Origin: Microbotryomycetes sp. JL201
Lineage: Eukaryota > Basidiomycota > Microbotryomycetes
Assembly (NCBI GenBank): GCA_033819885.1
Contig: JAQYUZ010000026.1
Coordinates: 124,001-188,000, forward strand
Reading direction: 5' to 3'
DNA length: 64,000 nucleotides
Below, in pieces: positions 35,707 to 45,652 of this stretch. A model generated the notes under the pieces. It saw only the letters and a list, made by a program, of their open reading frames with translations. It was not told the origin of the DNA and ran no database searches. The position numbers were made by a program, and so were the translations under genes. Within the stretch, counting starts at the first letter, position 1; each line of letters opens with the position of its first letter.

Positions 35707-35991
35707 ATGAATTCATGTCATTTTGTTTGGCAAGACTCTTCGACAGATTTTGCGTGTTGAGGGCGCGTGAAGATTCGTCCGCAGGACTTCTGGCACTCGA
35801 TTGCAGAAAGTCACGTGCCATGGCCCTGCGTAAACTGAGCGTGCGATCGATGTCTCGCACAAAGGGTCTGAGCAATTGGGGCAAATAGTCCTGCGTGTCT
35901 GAGAGAGATGTCAGAGACAGTGCCAGCAGGAAGCGGCGAGGCGCGCGGTACGCTTTGGCCTCTTGCAGCGCTTGGGCAATCTGCCCCCCAT
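35669..35991 (-). CDS. Candidate small protein opposite the VAC14 promoter
   Basis: An open frame on the minus strand ends at 35669 and reads QDYLPQLLRPFVRDIDRTLS then LRRAMARDFLQSSARSP, a balanced charged helical sequence. A possible model is exon 35991 to about 35951 joined by GT-AG splicing to exon about 35907-35669, about 89 residues. I recognise no family. Against it: its start would be 18 bp from the VAC14 start on the other strand, and its end overlaps the last codons of NDUFAF3. Reported only as a candidate. Confidence 0.25.
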
Positions 35992-36009
35992 CTGGCCCGC
36001 CCCTTAGCG

Positions 36010-39000
36010 ATGGACACGTCCACGCTCAAGGCATTGAACGACAAGGCAAGCTTGCAGCTGTCCTTCCATATGCAGGCTGCGACCTTGGCCTTGTTGCCGT
36101 GGGCCCCCCACTTTGTCGGGCTGACACCATGCTGCTGCTGGGCGCGCGACGCGTGTGCAGGTGTACGAGAAACGCAAGAATGCCGCCCTGGACTTGGAAC
36201 GCGTCGTGCGAGAGGCTTCCGCGGCCAACGACACCAGAAAGCTCCAAGGGATCATTGAGCAGCTATGCGTGTTGACAGGCAGCACAAACTCGAACAGCAG
36301 GTCGGGCTCGATCATGGGTCTCGCAGGAGTAGCGTCCGTCTTGGTGTTTTCTAGGCAAATCAGGCGACTCTGGCTCATGCTCGCTTCTCCCTTAGAATCG
36401 CGCTCGGGCCCAAGATTGCAGACCACTTGGCAGCGATCGTGCCACCTGTCTTTGCATGCTTCAACGACCCAGATAGCAAGGTCAGGTACTTTGCTTGCGA
36501 GAGCATGTACAACATTGTCAGTCAGGGAACCCATCTCAAGTCGAGCGAGCGCCACGCGAGCTCACGCTTCAACGAATCAGGCCAAAGTAGCAAAAGGAGA
36601 GATTCTCATCTTTTTCAACGAGCTATTCGACGCAATGTCCAAAGTGCGTCACAGTCTCCATGCCATGATTTCGACGTGGGTTGACGTGAAGCGATCTTGC
36701 AGCTGGCCGCAGACACGGAATTGCCCGTCAAAAACGGAGCCGAGTTGCTCGACCGATTAATCAAAGACATTGTCACAGAGCAAGCGTCGACGTATGTCTC
36801 CGTCACGGCACAGTCAAGGCCACCGTCACCGATACCTGCTACAGCAGGGCACAAAGACGAGAAAAAAGCCCAGCATCTGCCTGAACGAGCATTTTCATTA
36901 GCCCGGTTCATCCCTCTGCTCAGAGAGCGCATTTACGTACTCAATCCGTTCACGAGAACATATCTCGTGTCGTGGCTCACTGTCCTCGATTCTGTGCCAG
37001 AGCTTGAGCTCGTCAGCTACCTCCCAGAGTTTTTGGATGGCCTGCTCAAGTTTTTGGGCGATCCGACGGTGGATATTCGCACGGCAACGCAGAACGTCTT
37101 GGCAGAGTTTCTGAGAGAAATCAGGGACATTGCTGAACTACAAAAGATGCAAGAAGAGGAACAACAGAGGCGGCTAGAAGAGCGGACACAGAAAATCGCT
37201 TTAGAAGCGACGAGCGCAAGTCCTACGCACAGCCGAAGGGGAAGCACAGCACGCGGAAGCGATGTGAGGGGGACCGTCAAACGCGCTGCCTCTGACGAAG
37301 AATCAGACGAGAACGCCTTGGAGGAGGACGAGCTTGACGAGGCGCAGGCTGACGAGCAAGACGATGCGGCCTATGACGAGGATGATGACGACGCAGACGA
37401 GAGCGGCGAATGGGTTCCGGGCCAAGGCGTCGTCGTCGATCACACAGCGATTGTGGAAATTTTGATCGAACATTTGTCGTTCCCAGGCGAGCTCTCTTGT
37501 GGCCTTTCAATCGTTGCGCATTCTGACCGTTGCCGGGCTGTGGGGTCTAGACGAAGAAATCCAAGCCACGTGTCTCAGGTGGATTGCCGAATTTCTACTG
37601 TTTGTGCAGTCGGTCATGGTTCCCTTCGCTCCGCGACTCATTCCCGTCATCTTGTCATCTCTGGCGCACCACGTCGGATCCATTCGAACAGCTGCCAATG
37701 ATACGAATGAAAACTTGTTTGCGGTGATCCAGGCTATCCCCGTGGCTAGTACGCCTCCGCCGACTCCTGGCCCTCACCTTTCGCCACAGCATCACCTCGC
37801 CGCACCGACAAGAGCTAGCGAACTGCCCAGAGATGCTGTCGCCGGACGCGGCCGATCTTTGCCTTCAACTTCTCCCCCTCTTTCTTCGGTGCCCTTTCAA
37901 GGTGCAAGTCGGATGCCATCTTCAGAGCGGACCATCGCGCTAAAGGCCCAGCCAGTGGATTCTGTTGTCTCGTCGACGCTCGTTAGTCACGCCGATTCCG
38001 AAACTAGATCGAGATCGAGCACTTCAGACGCTGGAACGGGGCTAGGAGATTCCGATCCATTCGACTATGGCGCGACAGTCAATGCGTTAACGCTGCAATT
38101 CTTGAACGAGCACGAAGAGACGCGGGTGGCTGCGCTGGAGTGGATCACAATGCTTCATCAGAAAGCTCCTCGGAAGGTTCGTCCTGCTCATATCTCTATG
38201 CACTTATCTCAACTCGATCGTGCGCTAATTCTTGGTCGACAGATTCTTGCGGTCGACGACCCAAGTGCTGAAGCAACGCGAGGCAACGTACGATCGAAAT
38301 CACAAGCTCACACGGGTAGCGGATTGAGCATTGCTCTGCTCCTCAAAATGTTGTCCGACCCCTCAGAACGAGTCTTGCGGCAAGACTTGCAATTGCTTGC
38401 TCAAATCTCGTCGCGTGCCGACGACGATTACTTTCCCGACTTTATGATGAGCCTGCTATCGTTATTCAGCACGGACAGACGCTTGCTGGAGACGAGAGGC
38501 AGTCTTATTATCCGACAGTTGTGTTCGAGCTTGAATACTGAGCGGATTTACCGCACTTTCGCCGAGATCCTTGAGAAGGACGAAGTGAGTGCAGTCCGCG
38601 TCCTCTATCGACGGTCGACTAACAAGCATGTCCCTTCTAGGACCTTGAATTTGCTTCTATCATGGTACAAAATCTCAATCTGATCATGATTACATCGCCA
38701 GAGCTGTCCGACTTTCGAAAACGACTGAAGAACCTCGAGTCACGAGACGGACAGGCCTTGTTTACGGTTTTGTACAAAACTTGGTCGCATAACGCAGTCG
38801 CAACATTCTCGCTGTGTCTGTTGGCACAGGCGTACGAGCAAGCATGTGCGCTGCTGCAAATTTTGTGAGAATATTTGGTCTCAAGCCGGTACCGACATGA
38901 TCTGACTTCAGTATGACAGCGCTGAGCTTGAAATTACTGTCGGATTATTGATCCAAATCGACAAGCTCGTTCAACTGCTCGAATCGCCGGTCTTTACGGG

Positions 39001-39851
39001 TGAGCATCAGCACCGTTTCCCATTTCGAAAGCTTTTGACTTATGCTGGCCTATTTTTGTGAAGCGCTGAGACTACAACTCTTGGAGCCCGAGAGGTTCCC
39101 CTTCCTCTTGAAGGCCATGTACGGCTTGTTGATGCTGCTGCCTCAAAGTTCTGCGTTCGCCACACTGCGCAATCGACTGAGCGCCGTCAGCTCGCTCGGG
39201 TTTTTACAAACCGTGCCGAGGTACGTCTTGTTTTCGTTGTGCTCGAAGGACATCCTCGCTGACCGCAAGGCGCGAAGATCCTCTTTCGGCACAACATCGT
39301 CTCGAATCGCAGCGACGTCTTCTTCAAGCAATGCTCCTCAGCAACCGACCTCAAGCATACGCTGGGCTGAATTACTTTCTCACTTTCGCACAACCCAAAA
39401 GAAACGATCACTCGCGGCCGCTCAGATCATTGGTGGCGAAGCGGCTCTAGACGGAATCGCCAGCGGCGGCCTTGTCGGTCAGCAGCAGCAACAGCAACTA
39501 CAACAACTACAACAACAACAACAACAACAACAACAACATCAGCAATCAAGCTCTGCAGCTAACAGTGTAGCAGGCGGATTGAGAAATGTCAGTGGTGTCG
39601 GTATCGGCGGCGGTGCCGGCAAAAAGCGGTTTGGCACCATTCAGAGGACAGACAGTGGGACGACGATCAAGGCGAGTAGCAATGGTGGACTGGGACTGGC
39701 TTGGAGAGGGAATGTCGATCAGCAGGATACTGTTGCCGGGTCGAGAGCGTCCTCGTCTGCGCGACCTACAAGTCCAGGCGCAGGTCCGGGACGGAGGCGC
39801 GCGGTGGCTTCGATCGCAGGAAGCCTTTCGTCACACGTACGAAAAGGTTGA
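36010..39851 (+). CDS. VAC14: VAC14, scaffold of the PtdIns(3,5)P2 kinase complex
   Basis: Eleven exons (36010-36045, 36161-36333, 36396-36516, 36581-36643, 36703-37486, 37551-38176, 38243-38584, 38641-38864, 38920-38999, 39064-39220, 39278-39851) give 1059 residues. Vac14 is the HEAT-repeat scaffold that holds Fab1/PIKfyve and Fig4 on the vacuole. Family sequence is clear: MDTSTLKALNDK then VYEKRKNAALDLERVV, GLAGVAIALGPKIADHLAAI, VPPVFACFNDPDSKVRYFA, CESMYNIAKVAKGEIL, NPFTRTYLVSWLTVLDSVPE, LLETRGSLIIRQLCSSL, and the C-terminal FSLCLLAQAYEQACALLQ and IDKLVQLLESPVFT. An acidic insertion, a Pro/Ser-rich insertion and a C-terminal poly-Gln and Gly-rich tail make it longer than yeast Vac14. Introns 36046-36160 and probably 37487-37550 have GC donors. 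Confidence 0.92.
39480..39546 (+). repeat. CAG/CAA trinucleotide repeat coding poly-glutamine in VAC14
   Basis: Mixed CAG and CAA codons, with two CTA and one CAT interruptions, encode a 22-residue tract of which 19 are Gln. The 3' half is nearly pure CAA. It lies in the non-conserved tail of VAC14. Confidence 0.9.
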
Positions 39852-39913
39852 TAGGAATTTCTGACTGTCTCTTGTACGTGACAGCAAGAGTCGTCGTGTT
39901 GTATTGCAATAGA

Positions 39914-42900
39914 TCATCTCCTTGCCGACCTCGCCTTGTCCTGCTTTTTTGACTTTGCCTTTATCTTCTCAAACGCCTTCTCCTCTGCCCTCTCTTCCGT
40001 CAAGCTACCCATAATCTTTGCAATCTTTTTCTGGTACACCTCATCGGCCTCTTTCTTTCTCTTTGCCTCTTCGACGGCCAAGAACCTATTGTCCTTGCGC
40101 AGTTCTCGAACAGCTCCCTTCTTTTCCTTCTTGTACAAGGCTTTAAGCTTTTGTTGCTCTACACGTTCACTGTCTGGATCGAAACGTTTGTTCGGATTGA
40201 AACCGCCTTCGTCAAACTTTGGTACGTAAGACGCTATCGGAATCGGTTTGTGGTGTTGCATGTACAGAGGTTGACGCTGAGATTTGGACAGCTTGAGCAT
40301 GCGCTGCAAATTTGTACGAACAGAAGAAACCTTTTCCTGATTTCGGCCAAGCGTGTTTGAAATCAGTAAAACTGCCCGTCTCCAGGGACGAAAGGAGCCT
40401 ACACTCACCTGAATGAAAGAAGGCAGGTGCTTGACGATGACCTTGCCAAGAATTTCGTTCACCGGCTCAAACAGCTCGATAAATGCCGGCAAAGAGACGT
40501 ACTTGTCCGCAAAATCTTGCAACAGAGTCAAAACCGTCGCAACAAGGTCAACTTTGAGTTGCACATCAGCTTCACCGTTTCGCAAGCTTGACGTGAAATC
40601 CACGGGACGAGGATTCAATGCAGACACTGGAGTGTTCTTGAGGCGCAGCTTGAGACCTTTCGTGTGTTCTTGTCCAAAATCGGGCGCCGGAAACGATCCA
40701 GGCAGGTTCGCCGCGTTCAATGACGTCGGCAGCATGATGAGTATGACGTTGAGCAAGAAATTGGCAGCTTCGGGAACGAGCCTCTTGCTCAACGTCTCGT
40801 ACTGAGACGCCAAAGTGCACAGGAACAAGCCCGACGCAACGTCGCTCGAGCTGCGAATTCGCCCTTGGGCGAGATATTGACAGATGAGAAGCATCGCCGC
40901 TGCTGCAACAGGATGTGAAAGATCCGATGTGGACCAAACCATGCCGACCAGGCGAAGGAAGGTCAACTCGGGAGCGCCAGGCCATGTCTGCGATGCTGGA
41001 TCCAAAGCGCCTCGGCTGACGGCCTTGACAAAGTTTTGCTGCATGACGGACAGCTTTTCAACGTAGTAAGGGACGATCGCGAGGGGATAAGCATGTGAGA
41101 GTGTGAGGATGTGCGGTAGAAGCGAGTTGAGCGTCTTGAAAGACGTCGAGCTACCCCGCGCCGCGAGATGCAGGACGTGATCGACCAGCACATTATGGAA
41201 GACCTGGATTCAATTTCGTCAGGAGATGAATTCGGGCTCGGCGGGTTCGATGGCCAACTTGCCTGAAGTTTCTCCTTGTTCGATTCGCCCAAGCCAGGGT
41301 GATACAGCACGCGAATGCGCTTGACAACAGTCGCCGTTTGATCTTCAGGGATGTTCGACGTGCGTAATAGCTTGACAAACTCGGCATGTGTCGAAGGACA
41401 AGGAAAAGTGAACGGCAGCTCGCCATGTCCATCTTTGGAAGGTGAACGGGCAGTTGCGTCGTCGTCGACGGCCGAAACGAGCGCCGTCGGGGCCGAGTCG
41501 TCGATCGAATCGTCTTCAGAGTCCAAGTCAACGTCTTCTCCGTCGTCATCGCCGTCGTCTTCATCATCTTCGCTGCCTTCCGGTTCTGAACCTTCGTCGC
41601 TGTCGACTTGTCCCGCCTCTGCTTCGTCATCACTCTCACCGCCGAGCATCACCATCTCTTGCTTTTCTGAAGCGCTCTCCAAGCCTCGTCCGAGACCTTC
41701 GTCCGCACCGCTCTCGTCGTCAAATCCTTCAAAGTAGTCGTCGTCTAAATCATCGCCTTGTGGCGCGCGCCGCTGTGTTGCCTTGCCCTTCTTGCGTGCC
41801 CGAGTTCCGTCCCCGTCCTCGTCCGAGTCATCATCGTCTGCTTCTCCTCTCTGTCGCTTGAGGCGCTTCTGCTCCTGCCTTTTGAGCTCGTCTGCAGCCT
41901 CCTGAGCTAGCTCGACGGGCGTCCTGAGTCGATCGGACGGTTTGCCCCTCGGTTCGAGCGCCAACATTCGGACAAACTTGTCATAAGGATCTGCCACCGC
42001 AGTGCCGCTAACGGCAGGTGGCGGTCGAACGCCGTCGTTTCCGTCGTGCTCGAGAGGCTTGGCGATCGGTGCCGGTGCCGCTGCAGGTTCGTCCTCTTTC
42101 TCCTCGTCGCTCGAGCTGCTACCGATGAGTTTGCGCAATAGATCGCGGTCAACGCCAGACTTGGGCTTGGCTGCGGCTAGTGCGGCTTTGAACTCTTCTT
42201 CAGTAAGCTCGATTTCCGAGCCTTCACCGTCCGAGCCGTCTGCAGCCTCATCGCCGTCTTCGTCTGAATCGTCGCTTTGCTCGTCGCTGTCGTTAGCGTC
42301 CTCGCTCTCGTCGAAAGGCTCTGCCTCGTCATCGCTTCCGTCGTCCAAAGTGCTCTTCTTCGAGGAAGCCTTTTCGTCAGCAGCGCCTTGCGTGTTTGTT
42401 TTCGTTGATTTGGCTCCGCCGGCTGCGCTCAAAAGCGGTCTGAGCTCTTTCAGTTCCTGGTCGAGCTGGTGGCGTGCCTCGTCGTCTGCTGATCTCATCT
42501 TTTGTCGCTCATACTGCGTGCGTTCGTGACCTCGTGAGCCTGGTTAGACGTTCAGATGGCGCTCAAAAGACTTTCTCACCTTTGCAGTTTTCGACTTGAG
42601 AATGATTTCGTCCATGACTTCTGCTTTAGTCTTTCTGCGTTCCGGCTATTGCGAGCAAGATTGATTGTCAGACAAAGTGAAGAGAGCCCGTATGAAAGTG
42701 ACGCCTGTCGTACCTCGTCATCTTCCTCTGGCGGTGGCGGTGCCTTGCCGGACCCGAGGCTGCCTCCCCAGCCAGAGTCGCCCAATTCTTCCTCATCGCC
42801 AAACCCTAGTTTTCTGCCACCGTGAGTTAATCCATCCTCTCCCGTCAACTCGTTGTCGTCGTCATCCTCGATGTTGAATTTGGCCCTTTTGCCACCTCGC

Positions 42901-43420
42901 GACTTGCTCGTATCGAATTGGGCCTGCCTCTCGGCCGTGAACCGCTGCAGGGCCTTTTCTTCTGGTGTGAGAGACGTGTCTGCTTCTCCGAACCTGCGAT
43001 CTACGAACGTGCTCGTGCGGCCGCGATTTTCGAGCATTGGCAGGAGCGTCTCTTTGCGCTGTGAATGCGGCGTGCGCGTGCAGGGGGGGCAAGCAGATCA
43101 ACCTTCCGAAGCCTGACTATGAACATGTCGAAACTGACCAGCTGCAAGCCTGCCTGTCTTGATTTAGCAGGCAGACTCGTCTTTCCGCCTTCGGTCGTTC
43201 CTTTGCGCGTGACGACCTCGAACTTGTTCTTGGCGTCGCGCGTGTCAAACTTGTTGAACTGTTGACCGATCTGTGCGAGCTTGTGCTGCCTGTGTTCGAG
43301 CGAGCCTGCCGAGTTTTTGCGTTGGTGCGACTTCTTTTTGGCGTCGTTGGGCGTCGACGTGCGTGACAAGCCGCTGTCGCGCAGCGTCTGCTTCAACTGT
43401 TTCAGTTGGCTGCCCGCCAT
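39914..43420 (-). CDS. NOP14: Small-subunit processome protein NOP14
   Basis: Six exons on the minus strand (43420-43139, 43058-42714, 42645-42580, 42513-41263, 41203-40409, 40336-39914), all with phase-0 junctions, give 1053 residues. Nop14 is a nucleolar component of the U3-containing processome that matures 18S rRNA. Typical parts are MAGSQLKQLKQTLRDSG, FNKFDTRDAKNKFEV, TSTFVDRRFGEADTSLTPEE, KTKAEVMDEIILKSK followed after splicing by YERQ, a very acidic middle region, and the C-terminal domain from YHPGLGESNKEKLQ / VFHNVLVDHVLHLAA to KPIPIASYVPKFDE and a Lys-rich end. Intron 41204-41262 has a perfect CAG|GCAAGT GC donor. Length is usual for fungal Nop14 (800-1050). It is divergent from the next gene with only 100 bp between starts. 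Confidence 0.95.
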
Positions 43421-43520
43421 ACTTGCGTGTACGCGGCGCTAGGTGGCGTGGCCCGTATCGAGAGTGAGATCCGAGCGCCGTGAGTTTTTGGCGAGCGGCG
43501 AGTGCTGCGGATTCGACAAG

Positions 43521-45543
43521 ATGAATATTGCGAGCACGACGTCCTCGCTCTTGCCCACCGCACTCATGTTGGTCCCCTGTTCTGTTCACACCCAAACTGA
43601 TCCGGCGTCGACTGATATTTTGGCATTTCATACAAGGGGACGGCCCGTGCCATCAGATCTCGCCTCGCCAAACGGTGAGTGATCGCACCAACTGGTTTCT
43701 CATCGCATTCGATACACTCAGTGCTCACACTTTGCTGTGCTGTCTGCTGTGGCCTGTCCCTGACAGCGGATTCGTCAGTTGAGCGACGTCGGGCAATGCG
43801 GTCATCTATAATTCAGACGACCGAAACCGCCTCAGAAGACAGCAGCTCGACGTCGGATATACTTGAGAATGTAAGCAGAGACCGAATATGGCTTCCGTCA
43901 ACTCGATAGCGGTCCGACAGGCGCAAGCTCGGGGGGAAACTGACCCGCCCCGGCTTGCTTCTCTCCTCGTGCGTGCTTCTGCAGCCACCTCAAGCCATGT
44001 CTACCGCTCGCGATAGAGAAAGGTTCATCACCACTGGTCACGAGAGCCTCACCCGCACACACGACACTGCAGGTTTGACCAATGTTCAAGCGCAAGCCAC
44101 CGCGCTCAGGCCTCTCTTAGCGATCGCGACACGTGATCAACTCGAAGCAACTCGCCGTCGCCAATCAACGACCATGCATGACATCAGAGGTGCCATTCAA
44201 AACTACAGAGACGAAGTCGGCAGGCTGGACCTCGAGGGAACGAGAATTGCTCAGGCGGCAGAGCGAGCGAGTCTGACAGAACAGCCCAGAGTCGACATGG
44301 ATGGCATGCTGAGAGGTGCAAGACGTGCTCTATTAACGGCAGTCACTTTTGCAGAAAGGTCAGAACCAGCTTTCATTTACCACGTCTAAATCTGGCTGAC
44401 CGACTGTCCATCAATCAAAGGCTTGAAGAAGTGACCCGCGCAATGTCTCCCATTACTCAACCCATTGGCGGTCAAACACAGTCTCCGACTCTCGCTACCT
44501 CTGACGGTGACCAAGATGGCAATCTGCGGCCTTTCCCGTCCAACGGTTTGGCATCTCTCGAACGCTCAATCTCGACCCTCCGCGCGGCGGCGAGTCGTAT
44601 TGACGCTTTGATTGACCGCTTTGGCCGACATCAGAGCGATGAGAATTTGCCACATGACCACCAAACGCTACACGAGCGGCGAGACGTATCTCCAGAGGAG
44701 GATCGAGCTGCCTTTTACCGTCGAGCAAGTCGACAGACCAACCTAGATCTAAGCAGGTCGAGGCTGAGAGCTTTACAGACGGCGTCGTATCCGACTCGTC
44801 GATCGAACGAGCAGTCGCCCGCAACGAGACTCGAATTGCTAAGACAAAGTCTCAGACACCCAAGATTTGCCAGCAGTACCAGCAATACGAGGACGACGGA
44901 TACTGCTGGTGGCGTATTCGTTCCAGCTTCAGATTTGCTGTCAACGACGGATGCATCACCGTTCTTTACAGTCCGCCTCGAAGAAGCGGGTTCAACGTTC
45001 GCGGATTCGACCCGGACGATTCCACCTTTTACGAGACCTTTGATCAGAGAATCATCTGCGGCTCCACTTGACGACGACGAAGAATCGACTCTGACGACGC
45101 GGAATCGAACACGAAGCGCGTCTGGTAGTCGCACGTTATACGATTTCGATTTTCTGACGACGTCGAGAGTCGGCTCGGGGTCGAGCACGTTCCAATCGCG
45201 TACGAGGTCGTCAAATATCAATCTGGCAACCTCTAGCCGGGTAGATCACTCGGCGCATGTGACACCTGTGCCGTTGACGAGACAGCAAAGGTTGCATCAC
45301 GTCAAGTTGGACAGGAACGGCGTCGAGGTTCTGGAAGACAGCGCCGAGACTGAAAGTGAACGCTCGGACGAAAGTGACGAGTGGTCAGGAACGTCATTGG
45401 ACGGACCTGCCGTTCAACAAAGGGCCGTGTCCCTGTGGGGCACGCCGATGCAAAGTTCTGTCGCGGAGGCGGATCTGGATGAAGCCGAGCAGAGACGTAG
45501 AAGGCGGCTCGCGGCCAAGAGGTCAGAAAAGTGTGGTCGCTAA
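43521..45543 (+). CDS. Unrecognised Ser/Thr/Arg-rich protein
   Basis: Exons 43521-43674, 43767-43870, 43985-44358 and 44421-45543 give 584 residues if the first ATG is used. I recognise no domain. Residues 100-210 are predicted helical by eye (LRPLLAIATRDQLEATRRRQ and IQNYRDEVGRLDLEGTRIAQ), and a second helix follows (LASLERSISTLRAAASRIDA). The rest is low complexity with many TR/SR/ST pairs and a charged C terminus (EAEQRRRRRLAAKRSEK) that could be a nuclear localisation signal. Frame continuity across three introns supports that it is translated. The last acceptor is AAG rather than CAG/TAG. An alternative start is the ATG at 43997. Confidence 0.6.
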
Positions 45544-45652
45544 GACGTTGTAGGCTTTCAAAATTTGTAACGACAGCATTTGCAGCAAAAACAACAACCA
45601 GATCTTCCAAAACTAACAAGCAAACGTACATGCCCTTACCAAAAGGAAAACC

